NCBI RefSeq assembly: GCF_022682495.2
Contig: NC_071387.1
Location: 200,548,143 to 200,612,142, forward strand
Direction of reading: 5' to 3'
From: Desmodus rotundus
Taxonomy: Eukaryota > Chordata > Mammalia > Chiroptera > Phyllostomidae
Length of the DNA stretch: 64,000 nt
Shown here piece by piece: positions 56,001 to 63,115 of the stretch (position 1 is its first letter; each line of letters begins with the position of its first letter). The position numbers and the translations under genes were made by a program. The notes below the pieces were generated by a model. That model did not search any database, was not told the DNA's origin, and was given only the letters and a program-made list of their open reading frames with translations.

Positions 56001-58015
56001 ATATGAAATGTTAAAGGGACTTATCTAAGAAAAAGAAGATAAAAAATATGAACATTAAAATGACAACAAACTCACAGTTATTAACAACCAAACCTAAAAC
56101 AAAAACAAAAACAAACTAAGCAAACAACTAGACAGGAACAGAATCACAGAAATGGAGATCACATGGAGGGTTATCAGCGGGGAGTGGGTAGGGAGAGAGG
56201 GGGAAAAGGTATAGAGAATAAGTAGCAAAAATGGTAGGTAGAAGATAGACAGGGGGAAGTTATGAATAGTATAGGAAAAGTAGAAGCCAAAGAACTTATC
56301 TGTATGACCCACGGACATGAACTAAAGGGGGTGAATGTGGGTGGGAGGAGGTGCGTAGGGCAGAGGGGAATAAAGGGAAGGAAATGGGACAACTGTAATA
56401 GCATAATCAGTAAAATATATTTTTAAAAAACCTAATCCTTTGAATCATACTTGAAGTTAAACGCACAGCTTGAATAGACACACGGAAATATGCACATGGA
56501 ACCTCACAGTAACATGATTCACTTAAAAAGGGAAATGCTACATAAAACAGATCTTTTTAAACCTGACTCTAGAAATCCAAAACTCTGCCTTATGGGAGGA
56601 CTCTGCAGGCTTCATCACAGCTAGACCACAGGGTATTTGGAGTGTGACTATTAAGGAGCATTTCTGTAGTCCCACTTCTTTATCTCGGTAAAACTATTAC
56701 CTCCTGCAGCTATGACAGCATCTGCCCATCGAACCGTTTCTTCATCATATTCTCTCCTCTTCACTAGACGCACCTCAATGCCCTCATTCCTGAGATAAAA
56801 CACAAAGTACGGGTTATACAGAAGTTCCACTGACAACTTAAAGGAGTATGTTTTCTGAGAGGCAGATCATTACAATGGAAACGTAAACTGAACAATTTTG
56901 TTTTATAAACAAATTTATGTTTAGCTTTGTAAAGTAAGCTTCATTTTATTTTAATTGCAGCAGCCAATTCACTGTAAGTCCGGAGGCATACGAACAAACT
57001 GAAAGTGAATGCTTTTTCCACTTTCTCTACATCTGATGTTAAAATTCATTAATACAAAAATGGCCCAGAAGACTAACAGCTTGAGACATAGTTTTTAAAT
57101 TATAAAACTGAATAGCCATTATTTTAAATCCAATAAATATTCACTGAGTGCCAGACACTGAAATAGTAACTAAACTAATTTCTAATTTGCACCTTCTCAC
57201 ACTGATTCTCCTGTATACACATAAACATACTCACTAACTACACTGAGCACCAAATTAATTGAGTTTCTATAATGCTACTTTAGACATTCAAATAATAACA
57301 AACACCCATATAATTCAGTATTGTTTAAGAAATAAAACATTACACATACAGTTGAAGCCTGCTCTGTACAGAAATAGCCCTTTGTAGAAAAACCACTTCT
57401 CGGACAGGCCAAATAACTGAAAATCTGTGAAATTTTCAGAGTACAATAAAAATTTCCTTAGAAACACTATATCAGGTCCATTAACCACCATATCATTTTC
57501 TGAAAGTGATTTTATAATGGCAGTCTTTACTGAAAACCTAATGATTGCCCTGGCCGGTATGGCTCAGTTAGCTGGGCATCATCCCAAACTTAAAGGTCGC
57601 AGGTTCAGTCTGACTCCCAGTCGGAGCACATACCTGGGTTGCAGGTTCAGTGCCTCCGCTCCTGCCACCTCCCCACCTCACACCCGCCCCTGGTTCAGGG
57701 GGTGATGTCAGTTTAGAGGGGGATGCCGTGGCACAAACAGAAGGCAACCAATCAATGTCTCTCTCATACCAATGTTTCTCTCGCTCTCCTTCTCCCTCCC
57801 TTCCTCTCTCTAAAAAACAAAAAATTTTAAAAACTGAAAAAAAAAAAAATGATTAGCTTCTAGTTAGGGAAAAACTGGAATTCCTGAATACAAAAGCCCA
57901 CCCAAAATCCAATCCCACAGACTTACCGTAAACTATCTAGAATATGCTCAACATTTTTGGTGTGAATATGATGTCGTTCAAGCAGTCCACTGTAGCTAGA
58001 GCCTTTCAATGCAAG
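25877..58015 (-). CDS. NADK2: NADK2, mitochondrial NAD kinase 2, exons 2-12 (partial gene)
   Basis: NADK2 phosphorylates NAD+ to NADP+ in the mitochondrial matrix, feeding mitochondrial NADPH used for proline synthesis, redox defence and 2,4-dienoyl-CoA reductase. Seen: eleven minus-strand GT-AG exons totalling 1029 nt, exactly 343 codons including TGA, with every split codon joining in frame. Motifs: the catalytic GGDGT motif split across exons 3 and 4 (VIAAGG / DGTMLLAASKVL), the NE motif in ALNEVFIGE (exon 7), and the glycine-rich TGTGSKAW loop (exons 8-9). The C-terminus ends DELRTVLLEQ. Human NADK2 has 442 residues (memory), so the missing part is about 100 residues of exon 1, with the mitochondrial targeting peptide, beyond the right edge. 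No stop or frameshift in any exon. The gene converges on SKP2, as I recall for human 5p13. Confidence 0.97.
26016..26518 (-). other. NADK2: NADK2 intron 11
   Basis: 503 nt, AT-rich; no repeat or further exon recognised. Confidence 0.85.
26519..26642 (-). CDS. NADK2: NADK2 exon 11
   Basis: 124 nt between TTCACAG and GTAAGC. Encodes TNEYNESLLYSPEEPKILFS then IREPIANRVFSSSRQRCFTS. Confidence 0.96.
28116..28265. repeat. Tandem duplication, 2 x 75 bp
   Basis: Two adjacent units starting CAACTTAACAAGGACAGCAA, nearly identical and differing only in the last few bases (GTGGACTTTT against GTGGGCTTTA). High identity suggests a recent duplication. Confidence 0.95.
28525..29040 (+). mobile_element. Solo-LTR-like fragment (class I type, tentative)
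   Basis: GC-richer than its surroundings, with a TATA box (28781-28787, GCTATAAAAACC) followed by an R/U5-like stretch (GTGAACCGGCCATCTTCTCA) and TTGGGTTTGGTAGTGACAGG. No matching target duplication was found and both ends are uncertain. Confidence 0.5.
29478..29531 (-). CDS. NADK2: NADK2 exon 10 (54 nt)
   Basis: Between TCAATAG and GTCAGT. Encodes KRQGNVSLPLNRELVEK. Only 125 nt of intron separates it from exon 9, near the lower end for this gene. Confidence 0.94.
29532..29656 (-). other. NADK2: NADK2 intron 9 (125 nt)
   Basis: Short AT-rich intron with GTGAGT donor and TTCAATAG acceptor. No repeat. Confidence 0.93.
29657..29712 (-). CDS. NADK2: NADK2 exon 9 (56 nt)
   Basis: Between TTTCTAG and GTGAGT. 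Encodes SFNINRVATQAVEDVLNI, flanked by a split Trp codon at its start and a split Ala codon at its end. Confidence 0.95.
29919..29940. repeat. (ACAAT)n simple repeat
   Basis: Short run of ACAAT pentamers, about four units. Confidence 0.85.
30091..30128. repeat. Perfect 16-bp inverted repeat with 6-nt loop
   Basis: TGTACATATTCAGAAA (30091-30106), spacer TCCTGT, then its exact reverse complement (30113-30128). It sits at the 5-prime junction of HAL1 copy 1. Confidence 0.97.
30129..32645 (+). mobile_element. HAL1 (half-LINE-1) copy 1, near full length
   Basis: About 2.5 kb: a 5-prime region starting near GGCTCGCCTCCTCACACAGC, an ORF1 region from the ATG at 31452, then, after the ORF1 C-terminal motif near MLKGFI, only about 360 nt of tail ending in ATCAATAAATTG. 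There is no ORF2, which defines HAL1. ORF1 is dead: codon 7 is a stop (TAG at 31470) and another stop closes the coiled-coil part at 31755. The flanks AAAATGTACATATTCA (30087-30102) and the similar AAAATGAACGTATTCA at 32643-32658 look like a diverged target duplication. Confidence 0.85.
31452..32283 (+). pseudogene. HAL1 ORF1 remnant (copy 1)
   Basis: LINE-1 ORF1-like nucleic-acid-binding protein gene. An N-terminal coiled coil is visible (NKAENRINDLEHKEAKNQSE at about 31656-31715), then RRM-like text (NIHIIGVPEGKEKA) and a C-terminal domain with GCQLISQKKLRKLEGTGK-like remnants. Several in-frame stops and a frameshift; non-functional. Confidence 0.8.
32680..32965 (+). mobile_element. Old LINE-1 3-prime region fragment
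   Basis: GCTGGTTAAATAAATTATGG, ACTACATATATATTAAAGG and CAGAGATAACCAAGATCTTA follow the order of old mammalian LINE-1 3-prime ends. Confidence 0.7.
34540..34770 (+). mobile_element. MaLR-type LTR remnant
   Basis: The 3-prime part has GCTGCAGGATGGAAGGAGTC, AATAAACTTCTACTGTGTTA and AGCCACTAAGAGTGGGGGTC, the usual end of such LTRs. The family is only approximate. Confidence 0.5.
34915..35075 (+). repeat. MIR SINE
   Basis: AATTTAAATCCTGCCTTCAC, CATTTATTAGCCACGTGTCT and GGCAGTCAGTTTAACTTCTG match the forward MIR. Confidence 0.8.
35544..35568. repeat. (AC)n microsatellite
   Basis: About eleven uninterrupted AC units. Confidence 0.97.
35705..35940 (+). repeat. MIR SINE
   Basis: GACACTTGCGTGACCTCAGC, CTCAATTTCTTCCTTTAC and AAACAGGGATACTGCTAC follow the forward MIR core and 3-prime part. 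Confidence 0.8.
36500..36660 (+). mobile_element. Old LINE-1 3-prime end
   Basis: GGATGGAAGGGGCTACAGGG and a terminal TTTGCACAATAAAAAGTT with A-rich tail. Confidence 0.5.
37597..37800 (-). mobile_element. VES SINE, reverse
   Basis: Minus-strand head CCCTGGCTGATGTGGTCAGT, box B GGTTTGATTCCCAGTCAGGG, tail with AAATAAATAAAATC. It abuts another VES. Confidence 0.93.
37801..38007 (-). mobile_element. VES SINE, reverse, abutting the previous copy
   Basis: Minus-strand head GCCCTGGCTGGTGTGGCTCA, box B GGGTCGATTCCCAGTCAGG, and a tail with a T16 run on the plus strand at 37802-37817. Flanks ATACATTC and ATACATTT suggest one shared target duplication around the pair. Confidence 0.95.
38567..38662 (-). 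CDS. NADK2: NADK2 exon 8
   Basis: 96 nt between TTCATAG and GTGAGT. Encodes ASYYEISVDDGPWEKQKSSG then LNLCTGTGSKA; the TGTGSKAW segment forms part of the nucleotide site in this family. Confidence 0.96.
38663..42585 (-). other. NADK2: NADK2 intron 7
   Basis: 3.9 kb, AT-rich. One MIR copy (40175-40385) is recognised. The 40800-41900 stretch is very AT-rich and unassigned. Confidence 0.75.
40175..40385 (+). repeat. MIR SINE
   Basis: GCCGGTTCTGATGCTAACTA, CTGTGACCTTGGCCAAGGTA and CAGGGCTGTTTTGAGCAC match the forward MIR. Confidence 0.85.
42586..42664 (-). CDS. NADK2: NADK2 exon 7, NE motif
   Basis: 79 nt from acceptor TTACCTGCAG to donor GTACAC. Encodes LEVSGPQLLPVRALNEVFIG then ESLSS; NE of ALNEVFIGE is a conserved NAD-kinase motif. 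I chose the outer acceptor because it yields RLEVSGPQ, matching human RSEASGPQ (memory) and sits behind a pyrimidine-rich tract. An inner TTTCAG, 15 nt in, also keeps frame. Confidence 0.92.
43265..43480 (+). mobile_element. VES SINE, full length
   Basis: The best-preserved copy here: CCCTGGCTGGTGTGGCTCAG, box B GGTTCGATTCCCAGTCAGGG, GGTTGCAGGCCAGGTCCCC, then CT-rich tract and AAATAAATAAATAAA. It lies antisense to NADK2. Confidence 0.97.
43740..44160 (+). mobile_element. MaLR-type LTR remnant
   Basis: TATTCACATTCTTGTGTAAC, CCTGCCAACAGCCATGTGAT and a final GGTAATAGATATCTAATACAC follow the MLT1-like layout. Confidence 0.5.
45015..45344 (+). mobile_element. 5-prime-inverted LINE-1 insertion with target duplication
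   Basis: The insert (45032-45328) starts with antisense LINE-1 3-prime sequence (CTTCTCTATGGTCACCACCA, CATGTATGAGTGAAATTG) and switches near 45195 to sense 3-prime-end sequence (ATGTACACTTGAAATCTAC, CCAATGTCACTTCAATAAAG). The flanks AAAAAATGGACTCGAT and AAAAAATAGACTCGAT (one mismatch) are the target duplication. This is the layout of twin-primed LINE-1 insertion. Confidence 0.8.
45500..45640 (+). mobile_element. MaLR-type LTR 3-prime end
   Basis: GAAATAAACTTTCATTATGT and TAAGCCACTAAAATTCTGGG, the typical end of such LTRs. Confidence 0.4.
45958..46165 (+). mobile_element. VES SINE, full length
   Basis: CCTGGCTGGTGTAGTTCAGT, box B GGTTCAATTCCCAGTGAGGG, CT-rich tract, AAATAAATAAAATC and a G8 run following the A-rich tail. 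Confidence 0.96.
47573..47709 (-). CDS. NADK2: NADK2 exon 6
   Basis: 137 nt between TTCTAAG and GTAGGT. Encodes WLWRQRIRLYLEGTGINPVP, VDLHEQQLSLNQHSRAFNIE and RVHDE. The last base, A, is completed by exon 7 to Arg. Confidence 0.95.
47710..48996 (-). other. NADK2: NADK2 intron 5
   Basis: 1.3 kb, AT-rich; no repeat recognised. Confidence 0.8.
48997..49080 (-). CDS. NADK2: NADK2 exon 5
   Basis: 84 nt between AATAAAAG and GTAGGA. Encodes SEGHLCLPVRYTHSFPEALQ then KFYRGEF. The acceptor has a weak, A-rich upstream tract; it is accepted because frame and homology fit exactly. Confidence 0.93.
49535..49725 (+). mobile_element. LINE-1 3-prime end (old)
   Basis: GTAAGTACTGGGGACATAATGC, CTAAGAGTTCTGCTAACAAG and CTTATTGTGGGAATCATTTC. 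The copy at 51945 has the same layout. Confidence 0.75.
50800..51005 (+). mobile_element. MaLR-type LTR 3-prime end
   Basis: GCTTTAAGCCTCTAAGTTGT, GTTATGCAGCATTTGATA and a final CTTAATACAC. Confidence 0.5.
51945..52170 (+). mobile_element. LINE-1 3-prime end (old), second copy
   Basis: GTAAGTACTGGGGACATAATG, TAAGAGTTCTGCTAACAGGG, TATTGTGGTAATCATTTCAC. The A-rich end continues into the tandem duplication at 52171. Confidence 0.8.
52171..52254. repeat. Tandem duplication, 2 x 42 bp
   Basis: Two adjacent units starting ACAGCTCAAT and ending CAAAAAAAAGA, differing at one base (CAATTAAAC against CAATAAAAC). It includes the LINE-1 tail. Confidence 0.95.
53596..53618. repeat. (AAAAC)n tract
   Basis: Run of AAAAC and AAAC units, 14 nt beyond the exon 4 donor in transcription direction. 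Confidence 0.85.
53632..53713 (-). CDS. NADK2: NADK2 exon 4, GGDG catalytic motif
   Basis: 82 nt between CCTTCAG and GTAAGG. Encodes DGTMLLAASKVLDRLKPVIG then VNTDPE. The Asp of the GGDG motif, needed for catalysis in NAD kinases, is the first whole codon. Confidence 0.96.
53885..54205 (-). mobile_element. MER5-type element, split by a VES SINE
   Basis: Left part TTTGTCAACAGTGGCAAC; right part resumes at TTTAGGGCAAATAATTC, then GTAGGATGGTTAGAAGTATC and CCCACTGGATGCCTGTAGCA. The interruption is the VES at 53914-54073. Confidence 0.85.
53914..54073 (+). mobile_element. VES SINE with 12-bp target duplication
   Basis: CCCTGGCCAGGTGGCTCAGT, box B GGTTCAATTCCCGGTGGGG, short CT tail and a TCAATAAACATATCC end. 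Exact duplication TTGATATTTTAG at 53902-53913 and 54074-54085. Confidence 0.97.
54517..56425 (+). mobile_element. HAL1 (half-LINE-1) copy 2, near full length
   Basis: About 1.9 kb. Starts near GACTTCCAGCCAAGATAGAG, ORF1 from the ATG at 55192, then a tail of about 390 nt ending ATAGCATAATCAGTAAAATA. No ORF2. It differs in 5-prime region from copy 1, so they belong to different subfamilies. Antisense to NADK2. Confidence 0.88.
55192..56025 (+). pseudogene. HAL1 ORF1 remnant (copy 2)
   Basis: The frame is open from MAQMKEQIKPSEKIQLSDEE through a heptad-rich coiled coil to about 55480. After a frameshift, RRM and C-terminal text resumes in another frame (MKENFPNLAKDIDFQEVQEA at 55600). Dead, but better preserved than copy 1. 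Confidence 0.85.
56701..56789 (-). CDS. NADK2: NADK2 exon 3, start of kinase fold
   Basis: 89 nt between TATCTCAG and GTAATA. Encodes NEGIEVRLVKRREYDEETVR then WADAVIAAG, with the first base of the second Gly of the GGDG motif at the donor. Confidence 0.96.
56790..57926 (-). other. NADK2: NADK2 intron 2
   Basis: 1.1 kb with one elongated VES SINE (57547-57850); otherwise AT-rich and unassigned. Confidence 0.85.
57547..57850 (+). mobile_element. VES SINE with enlarged body
   Basis: Head GCCCTGGCCGGTATGGCTCA, then about 90 extra bases between the tRNA-like part and the CT-rich tail (GTTCAGTGCCTCCGCTCCTG to GTGGCACAAACAGAAGGCAA). Target duplication AATGATT on both sides. Confidence 0.88.
57927..58015 (-). 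CDS. NADK2: NADK2 exon 2
   Basis: 89 nt, acceptor GATGCAG, donor GTAAGT. Starts on a whole codon: LALKGSSYSGLLERHHIHTK then NVEHILDSL. The last two bases open the split Arg codon. Confidence 0.94.
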
Positions 58016-60349
58016 CTGCATCAAAACAAAATAAGTTTTGTCTTATTAGATGATATGTAGTACATATAATGTATTTCCTTAAAAAGTCCTACGTAAAACA
58101 GAATGAGGTTTTATGTGAAAACACATTGTAATGACTATTTGTGAAACTTAAGTTTAAACTGCACTAGAAAGTCTGATTTCAGAAAAATCACAAAACCAAA
58201 TACATTGTTTCCTGAATCAAGTAGTCAACGGGCTCTCATAATCTGCATGTTTTAAAACTGGAGTGTTTCATCTTTTAAATGAATGTTTAACATATTGCAT
58301 ATGGCTACTGGAAGATCCAAGATAAACTAATATTTTAGAAGGCAGTTGACTTTTGTTCCACTTGGATCTACAGCCCTCTTGGGCTTAGACTCATGAACTC
58401 TGTTTGGTATGTACCCGCCTCAAGCCAAACAAAGGGCAGGTTAGCTCCCTGAATGGGTAACTTTTAGATACAAAGACAAGTTATCTTTCAAGAATTATCT
58501 CTCCCAATCTATTGGAACATTTTATAATGTCACCTTCTTACCTTTAATACTCTCCTTTTAAAGTATATCTTCTAAATAATCCATAAAGTAAAATGTTAGG
58601 GGAGAAATTTAGGAATATCCTCAATGAATGTCCATCTAAATCACCAAATAGGAAATTTATCCACTAGAATACATACTAGAATTAAAAGCATGTTACTTCC
58701 TTCCATCTCCAAGTTCCCTTATACCTTGCCTCTTTACGATACAGACTCAGCTTTAAGTACCTGTCTAAAATGCAGTCCTAAATATATTTTGTTTTAAATC
58801 ATTACTCATGATTATAAAGTAAAACCAATTTTAGATAATATTTTTAGTAATATGTATTTCACTTTTTAAAATGGTTACAAAATAACACAACATGAAAGAT
58901 GACAAAGAAAATTTTAATTAAATAGAATTTTGTTACCCCAAGACAACCTGTATTAATTATATTTGACACACACCTTCCCAATCTTTTGTTTGTAAGTACT
59001 GAGTTAAGAGTTTCGAAAGAGGAGCACAGGACCCACTTGGCTATTTGAACATTAATACATAGATGGTAAGTCACAAAGATACAATAGATGAGACAGCCTG
59101 TGCAACAGTTTAACGCCCTGCCCTAAGTCTCATATTTAGACAGGGCACACCAATAACACATTTTTTTTTTAAAGGAAAGCAGTGACCAAGATAATAATTA
59201 GATAAACTTTCATTTGCTTATTTAATCAACAAATCAACATGAAGCAGGTTTGGAAAACAACTCTAAAAGTAGAATTTCTGAGTATGAATGCACATAGCAT
59301 TAACATTCAGATTATCATTACTCAACTACAGATTCACTAAAACTACACTACCTCCCTCTCAATGAATACGGACACAATGCTTTCACAATGCTTTTCTTCT
59401 CTACTCTCTCCCTGGGGACTCTCTAGTTTAAGGCTTTCTTTAATGCTGATGACTCCCAAATGCTATCTCTAACTTGCTGGCCTAACTTTAGGACTCCAAA
59501 TGAATGCACCCAACAATGCATTAACATCTTTCTCTGGATATCTGATAGGCGTCTCAACCTACCGTGGTCAATTCACGATTTTCTAGCAGATTAGTTACCA
59601 TGCTATAATGGCCCAATAATTGTCTCTCATAGGCCCATCTTGAGAGTGAACACTACACAGCTAGAAATTGAGCTCTAAAAATTAAATTTATTAATTCAAA
59701 TATTTGAGCGCCCACTACTGTGTTCACTTAAACATTAGTTGAGCTCAATCAAATGAGCACTAAAAACTGTGAAGGACAATGGAGAACTAATTCAATTGTA
59801 CAGCAAGTCAAATTTACTGCTTCTAATCCACTATAAATAAAACTTCCACCAAAACGAATTTATTCCAAATACAAACTTTAAAAACTTGTTTTACCTCAGT
59901 TGAGTGTTACTACTTCGTACGCCACGTAATTTCGACAAAAGCTCAGTAAGGGAAGGGAACACGTAAGAAATGCATACGCTTTCGAGACAATGAGTTTGAC
60001 ACGTATAAACTCACTAGTCATAATTTAAGTACTCTTGACAGCTGACACGCTTAACTAAATGGTAGACTGTTACTCAAAACTGCCTTAAAAGGATCAGTGA
60101 CATCTAATTAACACCTGGAAAGTAAACTACACTCACCTAGCATGATCAGGCCTAGTACAATGAACCCGAAGTATTTCTTTGGATACACTTAGTGTTTATC
60201 TCGGATCACTTCTATTCCACTTACCCTTTCTCCCAGGCTCTCACCTTCACTTTTCCCATCGTTATCGTCCTCCCTCCACATCCATCTTCTGAATTCTATT
60301 TCCCTATTCCCTGATATGTTGGTATTGTTCAAGTTTCCATCTTTGGCTT

Positions 60350-60560
60350 TCCTTTTTAAAAAAATTTTTATTGTTGTTCAGTTACAGTTGCCCCCGTTCT
60401 TCCTCCATTACTCTCCCCTCCCTACCCACCCTCCCACATTCAATCCCCCCTCCCCCACCGTCGTCTTTGTCCCTGGGTCCTTTATACCCGTTCCTTGGCT
60501 TTCTCATCTGCCCCCACTCCCTTTTCCTTGCCTCCCCACTCTGGAGACTTGGTCTACCAA
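60350..60560 (-). mobile_element. LINE-1 3-prime UTR fragment, reverse
   Basis: TTTTTATTGTTGTTCAGTTA followed by a long C-rich tract and GTCCCTGGGTCCTTTATACC, the reverse of a bat LINE-1 3-prime UTR as I remember it. Confidence 0.65.
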
Positions 60561-61689
60561 GCACACACCAGTAACTGAGATCTGTGCTACATTTAAGGCT
60601 TTCTCTCGAGCTACAGGCTCAAATTTTCAAACCCGCCCAAAGGTAAATCAAATACATCTCCCCCAAACCATCTAAATCTGATCACACATCCCTACTTCAC
60701 ATGTGCTCTCCTGAGCCCCATGTATCAGTTAGTAATACTTCCCTTTACCTAGTCAACAGAATAAATCCAGGTAGCCCCTTTAATTTCCCCCTTACACTCA
60801 ATCTCCACAGCCAGTCACGAAGGCCAATAACGAAAATGTGTTAAAACTTTCTCCAATCTGTCCTTTACATTCACGAAGCCACTGCTTGAGTTCTGGACAT
60901 CAGCTCTTATCTAGTTTTATGAAATAGCCTGCTTCTAGAGTTTCTCAACTAGTTCCTTCTTTAAGTTTTATTTCCCATTATCTCAACCTAACCACCACCA
61001 CCAGAAGCCTGCTTTCAAACCAGTCCCAGAACGCTGTCTCAGAAACACTGACCCTCATCACTCCCCTCCGGTGGGAAAAAGAGAGTAGGGGAGAGCAGGG
61101 GCTGTATTCCATCACTGTAAAGTGGAAAACCACCCCAAGGTGAAACCAGCCCCTTCACAGGACACAGAACACCTTTACAAGGGCCCGCCTGCCTGCTGAG
61201 CCTCAGTACACTTCCTCTTGAACAATGACTGCCAAACTACCCTTACAGTGGTTGCCAGGGCAACCTAATGATCACAGCCAGCATTATCAAAGAGAAAATA
61301 AACTGCACTGCATGCAACAAGGCTAAATTGTCTCGTGTTATCTTTTATTTTAAATATGAGTATATGAAATACATCTAAGTCATGATGTAAATTTTTTGGC
61401 TGTGGATTGCAGTAAAAAACGTTTTGAGTTCTTTTCGCCGGCATAAAAAATTAACTTTCCCACTACCTTGCTTGTATTGTTCTCTCCCCATCATATATGT
61501 ATTCCTCCTTATTCTTCAATATTTAATTCAAATATCCTAAAATGAAAAGATGCCATTTCACTTTCAACACATTGCCAAAAATATAAGTCTACAAAGTACT
61601 GATAACAATGTAGGGAATCAGAGTCGTTCATGCTTATGGAAAATTTATTTGTACTTCTAATTGCAGCATTTTTTAAATAGTAGGAACAC

Positions 61690-62050
61690 TTGAAACTTAA
61701 TTATCCGATCAGTGGAATACTATAAACAGTTAAAATAAACTAGTACATATTAACACAGATAAGCTTCAAAACCAATAGTGAAGAAAAGCAAATTTCTAAA
61801 GAATAGGCACATATTCTAAAGAATACGATATTATCGATGTAACTTTTTAAAAACAATGTTATACTTTTTATGGACACAGTCATATTAATAAATATATAAC
61901 CTATGCATGTGGAAAGTGTATGTAACAAGGTTAGTGGTAATCTCTACGGAGACAGGAAATGAAAAATCAGAAGGATGGGGCTTTAACTATAACTACAATA
62001 TATCCTTTAAAAATAGCTGAAGTAAATATGGCAAAATAAATATCTTTTAA
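61690..62050 (+). mobile_element. Old LINE-1 3-prime region fragment
   Basis: GAATACTATAAACAGTTAAA, ATTAACACAGATAAGCTTC, GTGGTAATCTCTACGGAGAC. Confidence 0.6.
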
Positions 62051-62494
62051 GTCTACACAGTTCTATACGCAGGTGTCTAGTTATTTTTTGGAAGTTTTCT
62101 ACATGGTAGAAATATCTCATAACTGAAAATCTACACCTTAAAAAGATCACTAAAAAGTTTACTTAAAAGTTAAAGTATTCAAAGGTCTTCTTTTAGCCTC
62201 CCCTTCATTCCTGCCTTTCCCCAAATTATTCTCTCCCTTCTCTGTATTCCCATGGACCACTTATAGTTATAACACGATTTAGTAAGAAGATGCAGCCCTT
62301 GCCCTTAAGTCTAAAGAAAGAGCCACAGATTACACTCTAAAGTGGAAGGCTCAAAACCCTAAGTATTACGAAATACAGCAAAGAACACCTAACACAACCT
62401 TAGTGGCCAGAGAGAGGCATGGCAAGGTTCCTAAGGATGGCTACTGAAAGTAAAGGGGACTGCAAAAATGAAGACACTGAGTGATGTAAATAAA

Positions 62495-63115
62495 ACCACC
62501 CTGAAATACCATTTTCACCTGCCAGGTTGGCAAAGACCCCAAATTACAATAAATTGTCTATGATAAAACAAGCACCTTCATTGCTGGTGAAGGTGTACAC
62601 TGGTATAGCCTCTAAGGGAAGCAATTTGGCAATACTAAAATTCCAGCCCTGGCCAGTGTGACTCAGTTGGTTGAAGCATCGATCTGTAAACTAAAAGGAC
62701 CCAAGTTCGATTCCTAGTCAGGGCACATGCCTACGCTGCAGGTTCAAGAGGCACATCAATGGTTCCTTCTACCTCACTCTCCTACCCTTCCCCTCTCTCT
62801 AAAATCAGTAAGCATGTCCTCAGGTGTGGATAAAATCAATTAATTTAAAAAATTTTTCAAATGCACATGACTTTTGGCTAAGCAATTCCACTTTTAGGTC
62901 TCTATCTTAGGAACTGATAGGAATTAACACATGTAGAAATTAACACAAATGTTATTAACACAAATGTAGGAATTAACACAAATGTTATTCATTACAGGAT
63001 ATATTTTAATAAATTAAGGCATCTGCACACAATGAAATAATATACATATTAAAAAAAGAACAAAGAATAGCTCAAATAAATATTGAGCAAAATGGGATGA
63101 GACGAAATATTTCAC
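62495..63115 (+). mobile_element. Old LINE-1 fragment split by a VES SINE
   Basis: Left part TACCATTTTCACCTGCCAGG and GGGAAGCAATTTGGCAATAC; right part GCTAAGCAATTCCACTTTTA and AACAAAGAATAGCTCAAATAA. It also has a local tandem repeat of AATTAACACAAATGTTATT at 62938 and 62971. Confidence 0.75.
62647..62835 (+). mobile_element. VES SINE
   Basis: CCCTGGCCAGTGTGACTCAG, box B AGTTCGATTCCTAGTCAGGG, CCTACCCTTCCCCTCTCTC tail. Confidence 0.93.

Larger units (their letters stand above)
53714..56700 (-). other. NADK2: NADK2 intron 3
   Basis: 3.0 kb. It contains a reverse MER5 copy split by a VES SINE (53885-54205) and HAL1 copy 2 (54517-56425). Confidence 0.85.

Noticed and set aside
26016..58015. NADK2 as a processed pseudogene
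   Set aside because: All eleven exons are separated by GT-AG introns and no exon is disrupted.
60316..60675. Pro/Ser-rich 119-codon frame
   Set aside because: Reverse LINE-1 3-prime UTR with C-rich tract; not a gene.
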